DNA of 27,070 nt from a virus. This document shows positions 14,697-20,390 of this stretch, piece after piece (position 1 is the first letter of the stretch; every line of letters begins with the position of its first letter). The notes below the pieces were generated by a model that saw only the letters and a program-made list of their open reading frames with translations, was not told the origin of the DNA and searched no databases. The translations under genes were made by a program, and so were the position numbers. Location: IMG/VR virus record IMGVR_UViG_3300020183_000382, positions 1 to 27,070 of that record, one strand, 5' to 3'.

Positions 14697-14990
14697 TTAA
14701 ATTGATATAGTTTCCAAGCTATTATTTTTTTTTTTTCCTTTATTGCAATCAGTTTTTTCAAAAGTTCTTGTTCTCTCAATATGAACTTGTCGTATTGAAT
14801 TTGCAATTTTGGAAATTTCTTGTCCATTTTTTATTTCCTCTAATTGACTTACTTTATTTTGTAAGTAAGTATCCGCAGAATTTACATTCTGCAAATTTTC
14901 TAATTCACCAAATGTTGTGTCTTGATGAAAAATTTTTTTAAACTGTTTAGATAATTCAATTCTAAAACTAGAATTTTTAGGTATTTTCAT
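14697..14990 (-). CDS. Small helical protein of unknown function
   Basis: A 97-residue, basic, mainly helical protein (ELSKQFKKIFHQDTTFGELE, then LQNKVSQLEEIKNGQEISKI and a Lys-rich end). No motif, membrane segment or signal peptide. The start overlaps the end of the 51-residue gene upstream by 14 bases in another frame, consistent with translational coupling in the operon. The last 15 residues (KKKNNSLETISI) follow a run of A bases. No family recognised. Confidence 0.5.
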   Translation of the reverse strand: MKIPKNSSFRIELSKQFKKIFHQDTTFGELENLQNVNSADTYLQNKVSQLEEIKNGQEISKIANSIRQVHIERTRTFEKTDCNKGKKKNNSLETISI

Positions 14991-15132
14991 TTTTTAATTT
15001 CCAACTTTCAATTATATTTTCGCCAGTAGTATTATCAAAATATATAACTAATTTTTTACCAATTGTTATATAGAAACAATCTTTTGCTCTAAAGTCTATC
15101 TCAATGTTATTAATTTTATATTTTTTTTTCAT
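14977..15132 (-). CDS. 51-residue protein of unknown function
   Basis: The frame runs from ATG at 15132-15130 to TAA at 14979-14977. It has a beta-like pattern (YKINNIEIDFRAKDCFYITI, KLVIYFDNTTGENIIESW), consistent with a small beta-sheet protein. It fills a gap that would otherwise be non-coding, and its end overlaps the next start by 14 bases as elsewhere in this operon. The first codons are in a poly-A run. No clear Shine-Dalgarno. Reality is supported by context and a sensible amino acid composition, not by homology. Confidence 0.5.
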   Translation of the reverse strand: MKKKYKINNIEIDFRAKDCFYITIGKKLVIYFDNTTGENIIESWKLKNENT

Positions 15133-15150
15133 TTTTGTTTTGGGTGGCTT

Positions 15151-15453
15151 TTACATTAATTTACTTCGTATACTTAACAAGAAATCTTCTTCAAAACCTT
15201 TAGGAAAAAAATTCTTATTTTTTCTAAGAGCCTTTAAATATTCGTAATAGTATTTAGTGTCTATTGTTCTACAACTATCAACCTTAGAAACTTCTAAACC
15301 TAATAATTCCCAAATATCTTTAAAACCTTGATGAACTAATCTTAAATTACTATAATTTTCATTTTCATCATTTAATTTTATTTTTGCTTCTATAAAAGAA
15401 CAAAGTTTTATTATTTTATCTTTTAAAACTTCGTTGTCATTTATTGTTGTCAT
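15151..15453 (-). CDS. Hypothetical early-operon protein
   Basis: A 100-residue acidic/basic mixed protein, mostly helical (NDNEVLKDKIIKLCSFIEAK; YYYEYLKALRKNKNFFPKGF). A strong Shine-Dalgarno, GGAGAGGAA, lies just before ATG 15453, so it is well expressed. No domain, membrane segment or metal motif recognised. The LVHQGFKDIWELLGLEV portion looks like a compact helical core. It is one of a row of small genes under the leftward promoter, where phages often keep host-takeover functions. Confidence 0.55.
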   Translation of the reverse strand: MTTINDNEVLKDKIIKLCSFIEAKIKLNDENENYSNLRLVHQGFKDIWELLGLEVSKVDSCRTIDTKYYYEYLKALRKNKNFFPKGFEEDFLLSIRSKLM

Positions 15454-15478
15454 ATTTCCTCTCCTTTTTTTTAGTTAA

Positions 15479-15757
15479 TTAAATTGTTTCCTTTGTTTTT
15501 TGATTATATAATCTTTGTGCTTCTAAAGATGCTTTAGATGGTTCATGCACTATTATATCATGAGCAATTAATGAACCTTTAGACCAACCTAAACACTTTC
15601 CATATCCACAACCAAAAAATTTTTTCTCTAGGTTTTCTTTTGCGTTGGCAATTAAATTTTTATGACTCATTTGTTTTAATAAATTTTCTATATAATTATT
15701 AAGTTGTTTTTCTTGTTTCTCTGATAACTGATAACTAATAGAATTATATATTTTCAT
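15479..15757 (-). CDS. Hypothetical early-operon protein
   Basis: A 92-residue protein with a helical N-terminus (SYQLSEKQEKQLNNYIENLL) and a central element KKFFGCGYGKCLGWSKGSLI, which holds two Cys four residues apart and several Gly, perhaps a metal-binding turn. The remainder is polar. GAGGGAAA precedes ATG 15757, and the gene starts four bases before the stop of the one upstream (15754-15757). I do not recognise the family. The start and ribosome-binding site make the coding call secure even though the function is unknown. Confidence 0.55.
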   Translation of the reverse strand: MKIYNSISYQLSEKQEKQLNNYIENLLKQMSHKNLIANAKENLEKKFFGCGYGKCLGWSKGSLIAHDIIVHEPSKASLEAQRLYNQKTKETI

Positions 15758-15969
15758 ATTTCCCTCATTTTGTTATTAGTTTTATAATATTCTATTCTTT
15801 CTTTTTCTACTGTTTCTTCCCAAAGATCAATAAAACGTTGTAACCAAAATCTTTGTTTTTCTGTTAAATCATCTCTAGATATTTCTTCTTTAGCACATGA
15901 CAAAGGTTGTAAATTTTCTTTATCACCCCAACGATTATAGATGTCAGATAATGTTCCTAAAGTTATCAT
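15754..15969 (-). CDS. First gene of the leftward operon, small phage protein
   Basis: A 71-residue protein: IYNRWGDKENLQPLSCAKEE, then DLTEKQRFWLQRFIDLWEET. The order of a polar N-terminus, SCAKEEI, then LTEKQRFWLQRF and LW is similar to small proteins seen in other marine phages, function unknown; the second half would form an amphipathic helix pair. A Shine-Dalgarno (AAAAGGAGAG) lies before ATG 15969. It is the promoter-proximal gene of the leftward operon, about 30 bases downstream of the proposed -10 element. Confidence 0.6.
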   Translation of the reverse strand: MITLGTLSDIYNRWGDKENLQPLSCAKEEISRDDLTEKQRFWLQRFIDLWEETVEKERIEYYKTNNKMREI

Positions 15970-16000
15970 ATTTTTTTCTCTCCTTTTTATTATAATAATA

Positions 16001-16029
16001 TATTTAAATATTTAGGTTGTAATTGTCAA
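16001..16029 (-). promoter_or_regulatory. Leftward promoter candidate with perfect -35
   Basis: On the minus strand TTGACA occupies 16029-16024, followed after 17 bases by TAAATA at 16006-16001 as a weak -10. It points into the first leftward gene (ATG 15969). The perfect -35 and spacing support a sigma-70 promoter; the -10 match is poor. Confidence 0.55.
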
Positions 16030-16183
16030 TAGCAAATTTACCGCATAAAATAAAGGTTTTTTAAAATTAATTTCACCTTTTATTTGAAAATTATTTATTA
16101 AAACGAATCAATAATTAAAAAATTTATTTGAATTTAATATATAAAAATATATTTAAAAATATATAATGACAAAGTCGAAAGAC

Positions 16184-16210
16184 AGTATTTTAGTTTTCAT
16201 ATCAAATACT
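16184..16210 (+). promoter_or_regulatory. Leader stem-loop 1 (7 bp)
   Basis: AGTATTT at 16184-16190 pairs with AAATACT at 16204-16210 around a 13-base loop. It is weak alone and is listed because two further inverted repeats follow in the same leader. Confidence 0.35.
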
Positions 16211-16214
16211 AATT

Positions 16215-16238
16215 TGAATTTAATTTTTTTTAAATTCA
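16215..16238 (+). promoter_or_regulatory. Leader stem-loop 2 (9 bp, A+T-only but one pair)
   Basis: TGAATTTAA at 16215-16223 is the exact inverse complement of TTAAATTCA at 16230-16238, with six T bases between. It overlaps the second copy of the 12-base direct repeat, so it may be a DNA operator rather than, or as well as, an RNA hairpin. Confidence 0.45.
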
Positions 16239-16241
16239 TAC

Positions 16242-16279
16242 GATCAGCTTTTAAGTTTCTCTCTACTTAAAAGCTGGTC
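16242..16279 (+). promoter_or_regulatory. Leader stem-loop 3 just upstream of the ribosome-binding site (14 bp)
   Basis: GATCAGCTTTTAAG (16242-16255) pairs with CTTAAAAGCTGGTC (16266-16279) around a 10-base loop TTTCTCTCTA. The only imperfect position is a U-G pair, which is allowed in RNA and not in DNA. Six bases later comes the Shine-Dalgarno GGGAGA (16286-16291). Loop bases UCUCUC can pair with GGGAGA (five Watson-Crick pairs and one U-G). It lacks a following T run, so it is not a standard terminator. Confidence 0.7.
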
Positions 16280-16298
16280 ATTAAAGGGAGACAATGAG

Positions 16299-16604
16299 AT
16301 GAAGCAATTAGATATTTTTGAAACTGATTATCAATCAGCAAATTATACTTCAACAAGTAAAGAATCTTTATTAAAAATAAAACCAAAAATAAAAACTAAG
16401 AGACAACAAGTATATGAATTTTTAAAATTAAAATCTAGCACCAATTATGAAATTTCAGAAGAACTTGATATGTTATTATCTAGTGTGTGTGGGAGAGTTA
16501 GAGAATTACAGATTTTAAATTTAATTGAAGACTCAGGTTTAAAAAAAAAAACACCACATGGCAAGACAGCAATAATTTGGCGAAAAAAAGAAAATACTTT
16601 ATGA
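16299..16604 (+). CDS. Winged-helix-type DNA-binding protein
   Basis: A 101-residue protein, first gene of the rightward early operon. Residues about 34-98 look like a winged helix: KTKRQQVYEFLKLKSSTNYE, then ISEELDMLLSSVCGRVRELQ (recognition helix region), then LNLIEDSGLKKKTPHGKTA and IIW as the wing. The VCGRVRELQ-x-x-x-LIED core is frequent in small phage winged-helix proteins. ATG 16299 lies seven bases after GGGAGA; an ATG five bases earlier would end after two codons and is rejected. It may act as a transcription factor or take part in replication; its target is unknown. Confidence 0.7.
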   Translation: MKQLDIFETDYQSANYTSTSKESLLKIKPKIKTKRQQVYEFLKLKSSTNYEISEELDMLLSSVCGRVRELQILNLIEDSGLKKKTPHGKTAIIWRKKENTL

Positions 16605-16918
16605 AAAAAAAATCAAAAACAAAAAAAGAAAAAGAACATTTAAGTAAAGTAGCTGCATTAGGTTGTTTAATTTGTCAAAGACCTGCAAATTGTCATCATA
16701 TTAGACCGATTGGTTTAGGTATAGGGAGAAGATCATCACATTTTGAAACAATACCATTATGTGTGGAGCATCATACAGGTGAATTTAGTATTCATAATTG
16801 CAAAAAAGAATTTGAATCTAGGTATGGTACAGAAGAACAATTATTGCAAAAAACTTTAAGAGAAATTAATAAACTTGAACAAGTTAATAATTTTTATAAT
16901 GTAGAAGATAATGACTGA
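16601..16918 (+). CDS. Ref-like HNH nuclease (RecA-dependent nuclease family)
   Basis: From ATG 16601 (ATGA overlap with the previous stop) this encodes 105 residues. The N-terminus is Lys-rich. The HNH-type zinc and catalytic residues are C22 and C25 in LGCLICQR, H32-H33 in CHHIRP, C54 in IPLCVEHH with H57-H58, and H65 in SIHNC, followed by RYGTEEQLL. This order matches phage P1 Ref-type proteins, which cut single-stranded DNA in RecA-made displacement loops and stimulate recombination. It may work with the exonuclease and SSB-tip protein of the leftward operon. A plain HNH endonuclease is the alternative. Confidence 0.8.
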   Translation: MKKKSKTKKEKEHLSKVAALGCLICQRPANCHHIRPIGLGIGRRSSHFETIPLCVEHHTGEFSIHNCKKEFESRYGTEEQLLQKTLREINKLEQVNNFYNVEDND

Positions 16919-17069
16919 GTTAAAAGAGTTACACTTTGAAGTTATTGATTCAAATAAACAAAAAAACTATAATAAAAAATTAAAAATAATTAAAGTTGTA
17001 AAAGAATTACTTGCTCTTTGTACTAAAGATGAAGCTATTGAAATAATAAATCAACAAAATTATAAATGA
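16911..17069 (+). CDS. 52-residue protein of unknown function
   Basis: The frame begins at ATG 16911, overlapping the nuclease gene by eight bases, and its TGA overlaps the next ATG (ATGA at 17066-17069). The protein is helical and charged: ELKELHFEVIDSNKQKNY, then KLKIIKVVKELLALC and DEAIEIINQ. No domain recognised. Chained overlap on both sides supports real translation. Confidence 0.6.
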   Translation: MTELKELHFEVIDSNKQKNYNKKLKIIKVVKELLALCTKDEAIEIINQQNYK

Positions 17070-18199
17070 AAAATTTATCTTTATTTGAAGATGTAAAAAC
17101 TTTTAATTGGCAAAATGAATGGTTTGGTATGCCTGAATATAACAACTCAGAACAACAAGGAGCAAAAATTAAATTAACTTTTAAATTTAAAAATAAAGAT
17201 GATTATGAATTTTTTAAAAAACAAGTTAAAAAATTTATTTATAATGGAGATAAATTTATTGATGGCAATCAGGGTAAATTTGAAAAACAATCTTGGTTTC
17301 CATTAATAGAAAAAGCTAGTAAATATTATTACAAAGGTAATAATAATCCCAGATTCCCTGTTTATATAATAAGTAAAGGAAGATTTAAAAAAAATCCAAC
17401 AGTACAAACTTTAAATCAATTAAAAGTTCCTTTTAAAATTGTTGTAGAAGAACAAGAATATAAAGAATATTTAAAGATAGTTAATAAAAATAATATTTTA
17501 ATTTTACCTTTTAAATATAAAAAAGAATACGATACATTTTGTAAAGATAATATTCAAATTACTGGTAGCGGAGCAGCTAGAAATTATGTTTGGGATCATG
17601 CCATTGAAAATCAAAGTAATTGGCATTGGATATTAGATGACAATATAGAATCATTTGAAAGATTTAATAATAATATGAAAGTTAAATTTATGTCTGGTGA
17701 TCCTTTTTATATTTTAGAAGATTTTGTTTTAAGATATGAAAATATAGCAGTAGCTGGTTTTGGATATGCTAATTTTGTTCATTGGCATGAATTTAGACCA
17801 CCAATTAATTTTAACACAAGAATTTATAGTTGTTTATTAATTAGAAATGACATTCCTTATCGTTGGAGAGGAAGATATAATGAAGATACAGATTTATGCG
17901 TTAGAGTTTTAAAAGATGGTTGGTGTACTGTTCAAACTAATATTTTTTTACAAGGAAAAATGGCTACACAAAAAATGAAGGGTGGAAATACTGATGAAAT
18001 ATATAAAGATGGAACTTTAAAAAAAAGCCAAATGATTGTTGATATGCACCCTGATATTGCAAGACTTACAAAAAAATTTAATCGTTGGCATCATCATATT
18101 AATTATAAAATATTTAATAAAAATATACCAATAAGAAAAAAAAATATAAACATTAATGCAGAAATTAATAACTATGGATTGCAAAGATTTAAAGTATAA
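17066..18199 (+). CDS. TET-associated-type glycosyltransferase (TAGT family) with extra N-terminal domain
   Basis: A 377-residue protein. Residues about 97-353 match the TAGT glycosyltransferase family: PVYIISKGRF, a GSGAARNYVWDHAI element (167-180), HWILDDNIESF (187-197) with the DDN resembling a GT-A metal site, NTRIYSCLLIRNDIP (250-264), RWRGRYNEDTDLCVR (266-280), KMKGGNTDEIY (303-313) and RWHHHINY (340-347). In other phages TAGT enzymes add sugars to hydroxymethylated bases made by TET/JBP oxygenases. Residues 1-90 are a separate module (WQNEWFGMPEYNNSE, then ISKxF-like beta elements) known from phage proteins but without assigned function. No TET oxygenase or DNA methyltransferase is visible in the window, so the acceptor is unknown. 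Confidence 0.8.
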   Translation: MKNLSLFEDVKTFNWQNEWFGMPEYNNSEQQGAKIKLTFKFKNKDDYEFFKKQVKKFIYNGDKFIDGNQGKFEKQSWFPLIEKASKYYYKGNNNPRFPVYIISKGRFKKNPTVQTLNQLKVPFKIVVEEQEYKEYLKIVNKNNILILPFKYKKEYDTFCKDNIQITGSGAARNYVWDHAIENQSNWHWILDDNIESFERFNNNMKVKFMSGDPFYILEDFVLRYENIAVAGFGYANFVHWHEFRPPINFNTRIYSCLLIRNDIPYRWRGRYNEDTDLCVRVLKDGWCTVQTNIFLQGKMATQKMKGGNTDEIYKDGTLKKSQMIVDMHPDIARLTKKFNRWHHHINYKIFNKNIPIRKKNININAEINNYGLQRFKV

Positions 18200-18274
18200 A
18201 TTTATTAAAGATTATGAAGGAATGTGTGGTGTTTAAATTAAGTTTACAAATAATTTTAATTAAAAAAACTTAAA

Positions 18275-18832
18275 ATGTCAAAAAGAAGCGGTTATTTTTT
18301 AGTCTATCGTGATATTTGGAAAAATCCTGTTTTTAAAAATTTACTTCAGGCTTCTTGTTGGATTTATTTTATAAGTTCTGCTTCACATAAAGATCGAACT
18401 TTAAAATTTTTAGATAATAAAATATTTGTAAAAAGAGGAGAGATGATTATGCCACTACGAATCACCGCTAAAAGATTTGGTATGACTTATTCGGAAATGA
18501 GATCGTTTATACTAAGGCTAGTACGTAAAAACATGATTACCACTAGGACTAACCACTTACAGCCCACTAAAAATCACTTGAACAGAAAAGTTACTCTAAT
18601 TAGCCTTGTAAATTATGACAAATTTCAATTTGTTTCTGACGAACAACCACTTACAAACCACTTACAGCAACAAGTACTAAATAATTATACTAATGAATTA
18701 TATAATAATACTAGGTCAAGCAAGGTTGTGGATAAAGTTATAGGAACTGAAGGAAATTATAATATTTTATTATTAAATGGCAAAAAATATCTAAAACATA
18801 AATTTAAACAAGAACCTCTTAAAGAATATTAA
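18275..18832 (+). CDS. Replication initiator, lambda O/DnaD-type N-terminal winged helix
   Basis: A 185-residue protein. The N-terminal domain follows the replication-initiator pattern: SGYFLVYRDIWKNPVFKNL, then CWIYFISSASHKD, FVKRGEMIMPLRITAKRFGM and TYSEMRSFILRLVRKNMITT (about 6-90). Residues about 91-132 contain repeated TNHLQ/KNHL elements encoded by DNA iterons, and the remainder is a polar linker with a short basic end. Such proteins bind the phage origin and load host helicase. At 185 residues it is shorter than lambda O, and no helicase loader follows. With no polymerase or primase in sight this gene is the central candidate for replication start. Confidence 0.75.
   Translation: MSKRSGYFLVYRDIWKNPVFKNLLQASCWIYFISSASHKDRTLKFLDNKIFVKRGEMIMPLRITAKRFGMTYSEMRSFILRLVRKNMITTRTNHLQPTKNHLNRKVTLISLVNYDKFQFVSDEQPLTNHLQQQVLNNYTNELYNNTRSSKVVDKVIGTEGNYNILLLNGKKYLKHKFKQEPLKEY
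18540..18667 (+). repeat. Origin-like iterons inside the replication initiator gene
   Basis: AACCACTTACA occurs exactly at 18551-18561, 18645-18655 and 18656-18666, the last two directly abutting. CCACT cores also occur at 18540 and 18564, and TCACT at 18574, giving core spacings of 13, 11 and 10 bases in the first cluster and 11 in the second. The exact copies are read in two reading frames (as NHLQ and as PLT), so the conserved unit is DNA rather than protein. An A+T-rich stretch follows at about 18676-18713. Confidence 0.8.
18668..18722. other. A+T-rich stretch next to the iterons, candidate unwinding element
   Basis: Between the last iteron and about 18716 nearly all bases are A or T, with short TAATTATA and ATTATATAATAATA runs. 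In lambda the unwinding region also lies beside the O iterons. The whole genome is A+T-rich, so this is only suggestive. Confidence 0.4.
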
Positions 18833-18966
18833 TGAAAATTATTTTAAGATTGTTTAAATATTGTCGTAAAAGAATTATTTTATTAAGTGTTAAAAATAGA
18901 CAACTGCAATTACAAGTTGAATATTTGAAAGCTATTTTACAATCTAAAAATAAAAAAAAACATTAA
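18832..18966 (+). CDS. 44-residue basic helical protein
   Basis: Translation starts in a TAATG overlap with the initiator stop and ends in another TAATG overlap at 18964-18968. The peptide is strongly basic and helical (KIILRLFKYCRKRIILL, then RQLQLQVEYLKAILQ and a Lys-rich end). The first half is amphipathic and could contact membrane or nucleic acid. Its position directly behind the initiator is where helicase loaders are found, but it is far too small for that. Coding is supported by both overlaps. Confidence 0.6.
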   Translation: MKIILRLFKYCRKRIILLSVKNRQLQLQVEYLKAILQSKNKKKH

Positions 18967-19250
18967 TGACCAAATATGCTAAATATAAACATTGTATAAT
19001 TAAAAAAAAAATTTATTATTTATGCCAAATAACTTGGTATGATATTTTAGGCGACACAGGGCATAGTTCTTTTGATGAGTTTTTTGAAATGAAACCTGCG
19101 ATTATTTGCACTAATGCTTATGTATTTTCTAAAAATAAAAAATTTTTAAAAACTTTCAGTTCTTATGATTTAAATCATGAGTTTTTTAGTGATAGAAATT
19201 GCATACCCATTGGTTGTGTAATTAATTTAAAAAAATTGTTAAATGCCTAG
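18966..19250 (+). CDS. Conserved marine-phage protein of unknown function
   Basis: A 94-residue protein. The sequence ITWYDILGDTGHSSFDEFFE, then PAIICTNAYVFSKNKKFL and NCIPIGCVINLKKLLN belongs to a type I remember from many marine phages, with a conserved W-x-D-x-x-GD motif and an IP-x-GC end; no function is assigned. Its acidic patch and Cys residues may bind a partner or metal. The last eight bases overlap the next gene. Confidence 0.6.
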   Translation: MTKYAKYKHCIIKKKIYYLCQITWYDILGDTGHSSFDEFFEMKPAIICTNAYVFSKNKKFLKTFSSYDLNHEFFSDRNCIPIGCVINLKKLLNA

Positions 19251-19413
19251 AAAAGTACCAAAAGACAAAAAAACTGGTTTACCAAAAAAATATTTATCCG
19301 GTCTTAAATCTGGCAAAAGAAGTTCAAGAGCAAGTTTAATAAAAAAAATGAGTAAAATATATAAATCTGGCGGTAGAATACCCCAATCATTATTTAAACA
19401 AAGAGTAAAATAA
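19243..19413 (+). CDS. 56-residue basic protein of a conserved phage type
   Basis: The frame runs from ATG 19243 to TAA 19411-19413. The product is very basic: MPRKVPKDKKTGLPKKYLSG, then SGKRSSRASLIKKMSKIYK and GGRIPQSLFKQRVK. The PKDKKTGLPKKYLSG start and RxSRASLI core recur in small proteins of cyanophages and other marine phages, in my recollection, sometimes next to the kind of protein encoded just downstream. It probably binds nucleic acid or is packaged. The stop overlaps the next ATG (TAATG). Confidence 0.65.
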   Translation: MPRKVPKDKKTGLPKKYLSGLKSGKRSSRASLIKKMSKIYKSGGRIPQSLFKQRVK

Positions 19414-19640
19414 TGGCATTATCTTCGCAAGTTATTAATTCATTAAGACTTAAAGCTAAAGGTAGAAAATCAGTAACTTTATCACAACTTAAAAAGGTTT
19501 ATTCAAGGGGTCAAGGTGCATGGTTAAGTTCAGGCTCAAGACCAAGAGTTTCTATGGCAGCTTGGGCTATGGCTCGTGTCAATTCTTTTATACGAGGTTC
19601 AAGAAAACATGATACCGATTTAAGAAGAAAAAGAAAATAA
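19413..19640 (+). CDS. Small basic phage protein, DUF5824-like
   Basis: A 75-residue basic protein. The core VTLSQLKKVYSRGQGAWLSS then SMAAWAMARVNSFIRGSRKHD and TDLRRKRK corresponds to a family common in marine and algal-virus genomes (DUF5824-type by my recollection of the pattern). Function unknown. Its location between replication and packaging genes, directly behind another basic protein, suggests DNA or capsid-interior contact. Translationally coupled to its upstream neighbour. Confidence 0.65.
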   Translation: MALSSQVINSLRLKAKGRKSVTLSQLKKVYSRGQGAWLSSGSRPRVSMAAWAMARVNSFIRGSRKHDTDLRRKRK

Positions 19641-19655
19641 ATTTTAGAATCAAAA

Positions 19656-20027
19656 ATGGACAAAATTCAAGATAATATCATAAGTGAAAAAAAATCAGTT
19701 GGTCGTCCTAAAATTATTATTGATGTAGAAATTCTTAAAAATCTTGCATCAATTGGGTGTCCTGATTATGAGATTGCTGCTGTTATGAATTTAAGTGCTA
19801 AAACTTTACGAAGAAATTATGCAGAAATTATTGACCAGTTTCGAGAAAAAGGCAAAGCATCTTTAAGAAAAAAGATGTGGGACAAGGCAATCAAGAAAGA
19901 CAATACGCATATGCAAATTTGGCTCAGCAAAAACTATCTAGGTATGAAGGATCGAACTATTACAGAAAATATTACTGAACCATTACCTTTAATTATTGAT
20001 CTTAAAGCTGAAGAAGTAAATGAATAG
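19656..20027 (+). CDS. Terminase small subunit (candidate)
   Basis: A 123-residue protein. After a VGRPK basic motif (about 15-19) comes a helix-turn-helix of the small-terminase type: EILKNLASIGCPDYEIAAVM, NLSAKTLRRNYAEIIDQFRE, followed by KASLRKKMWDKAIKKDNTHM and IWLSKNYLGMKDR, the last element being frequent in small terminases and related phage HTH proteins. The C-terminus is acidic (about 105-123). It would recognise the packaging site and activate the large subunit, whose gene begins 1.3 kb downstream. No ribosome-binding site is prominent. Confidence 0.75.
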   Translation: MDKIQDNIISEKKSVGRPKIIIDVEILKNLASIGCPDYEIAAVMNLSAKTLRRNYAEIIDQFREKGKASLRKKMWDKAIKKDNTHMQIWLSKNYLGMKDRTITENITEPLPLIIDLKAEEVNE

Positions 20028-20169
20028 GAAAGGGAATCTTTATGGTTCTAATTCTATTTCTCATAAAAATTATAAAAGAACTAACATTGGAAATGGTATT
20101 GTTAAAATGTCATCAATGAATAAAAATAAAAAAAGATCATATAAAAAATATAGAGGACAGGGGAAATGA
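20020..20169 (+). CDS. 49-residue basic Asn/Lys-rich protein
   Basis: The frame starts at ATG 20020, inside the end of the small terminase gene, and ends at TGA 20167-20169, which overlaps the next ATG. The product is polar and basic (NRKGNLYGSNSISHKNYKRT, then KMSSMNKNKKRSYKKYRGQG) with no acidic residue, so it probably contacts nucleic acid or lies disordered in the capsid. No family recognised. The double overlap is the evidence for coding. Confidence 0.55.
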   Translation: MNRKGNLYGSNSISHKNYKRTNIGNGIVKMSSMNKNKKRSYKKYRGQGK

Positions 20170-20390
20170 ATAATCTTACTGAAGAAAAAAAAAGACCAAA
20201 TTTTTATCCAAATGGGGAGATCATAGACTATAAATTACCTCAATCATTTTCAAAAACTAAAGGTAAAAATGCTTGTGGAAATTGTGGGCTATATTCAAAC
20301 CGAAGACAATACTGTGGCAAGTGGGACTCAAAATTTGTAAAAGATAATTACATTTGCCATGCTTGGCGTAAAAGATATTTTTTAAGATAA
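20166..20390 (+). CDS. Four-cysteine protein with HiPIP-like cysteine pattern
   Basis: A 74-residue protein. The cysteines C37 and C40 (NACGNCGLYS), C50 (QYCGKW) and C64 followed by HAW (YICHAW) have the order C-x2-C, then C after nine residues, then C after thirteen residues and an aromatic. This resembles high-potential iron-sulfur proteins (C-x2-C...C...C-x-x-aromatic) and small marine-phage proteins of the same plan. A zinc ribbon is the alternative. There is no export signal, unlike bacterial HiPIPs. Coupled by ATGA to the gene before and by TAATG to the gene after. Confidence 0.65.
   Translation: MNNLTEEKKRPNFYPNGEIIDYKLPQSFSKTKGKNACGNCGLYSNRRQYCGKWDSKFVKDNYICHAWRKRYFLR

Larger units (their letters stand above)
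15970..16298. promoter_or_regulatory. Divergent control region between leftward and rightward early operons
   Basis: This 329-base stretch has no gene that I can support. It contains the leftward promoter, an A+T-rich middle with a 12-base direct repeat TTTGAATTTAAT at 16127-16138 and 16213-16224, a TATAAT at 16162-16167 that may serve as the rightward -10 (no good -35 is found 16-18 bases upstream), and three successive inverted repeats before the first rightward gene. The direct repeats are candidate operator sites for the XRE regulator encoded at 13814-14188, by inference only. Confidence 0.6.

Noticed and set aside
16294-16302. Two-codon minigene ATG AGA TGA just before the first early gene
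   Set aside because: Its ATG is only two bases from the Shine-Dalgarno, while ATG 16299 has optimal spacing; likely chance in this A/G-rich stretch.
18174-18236. 20-codon frame overlapping the end of the glycosyltransferase gene
   Set aside because: Too short and with neither a ribosome-binding site nor coupling to the next gene.
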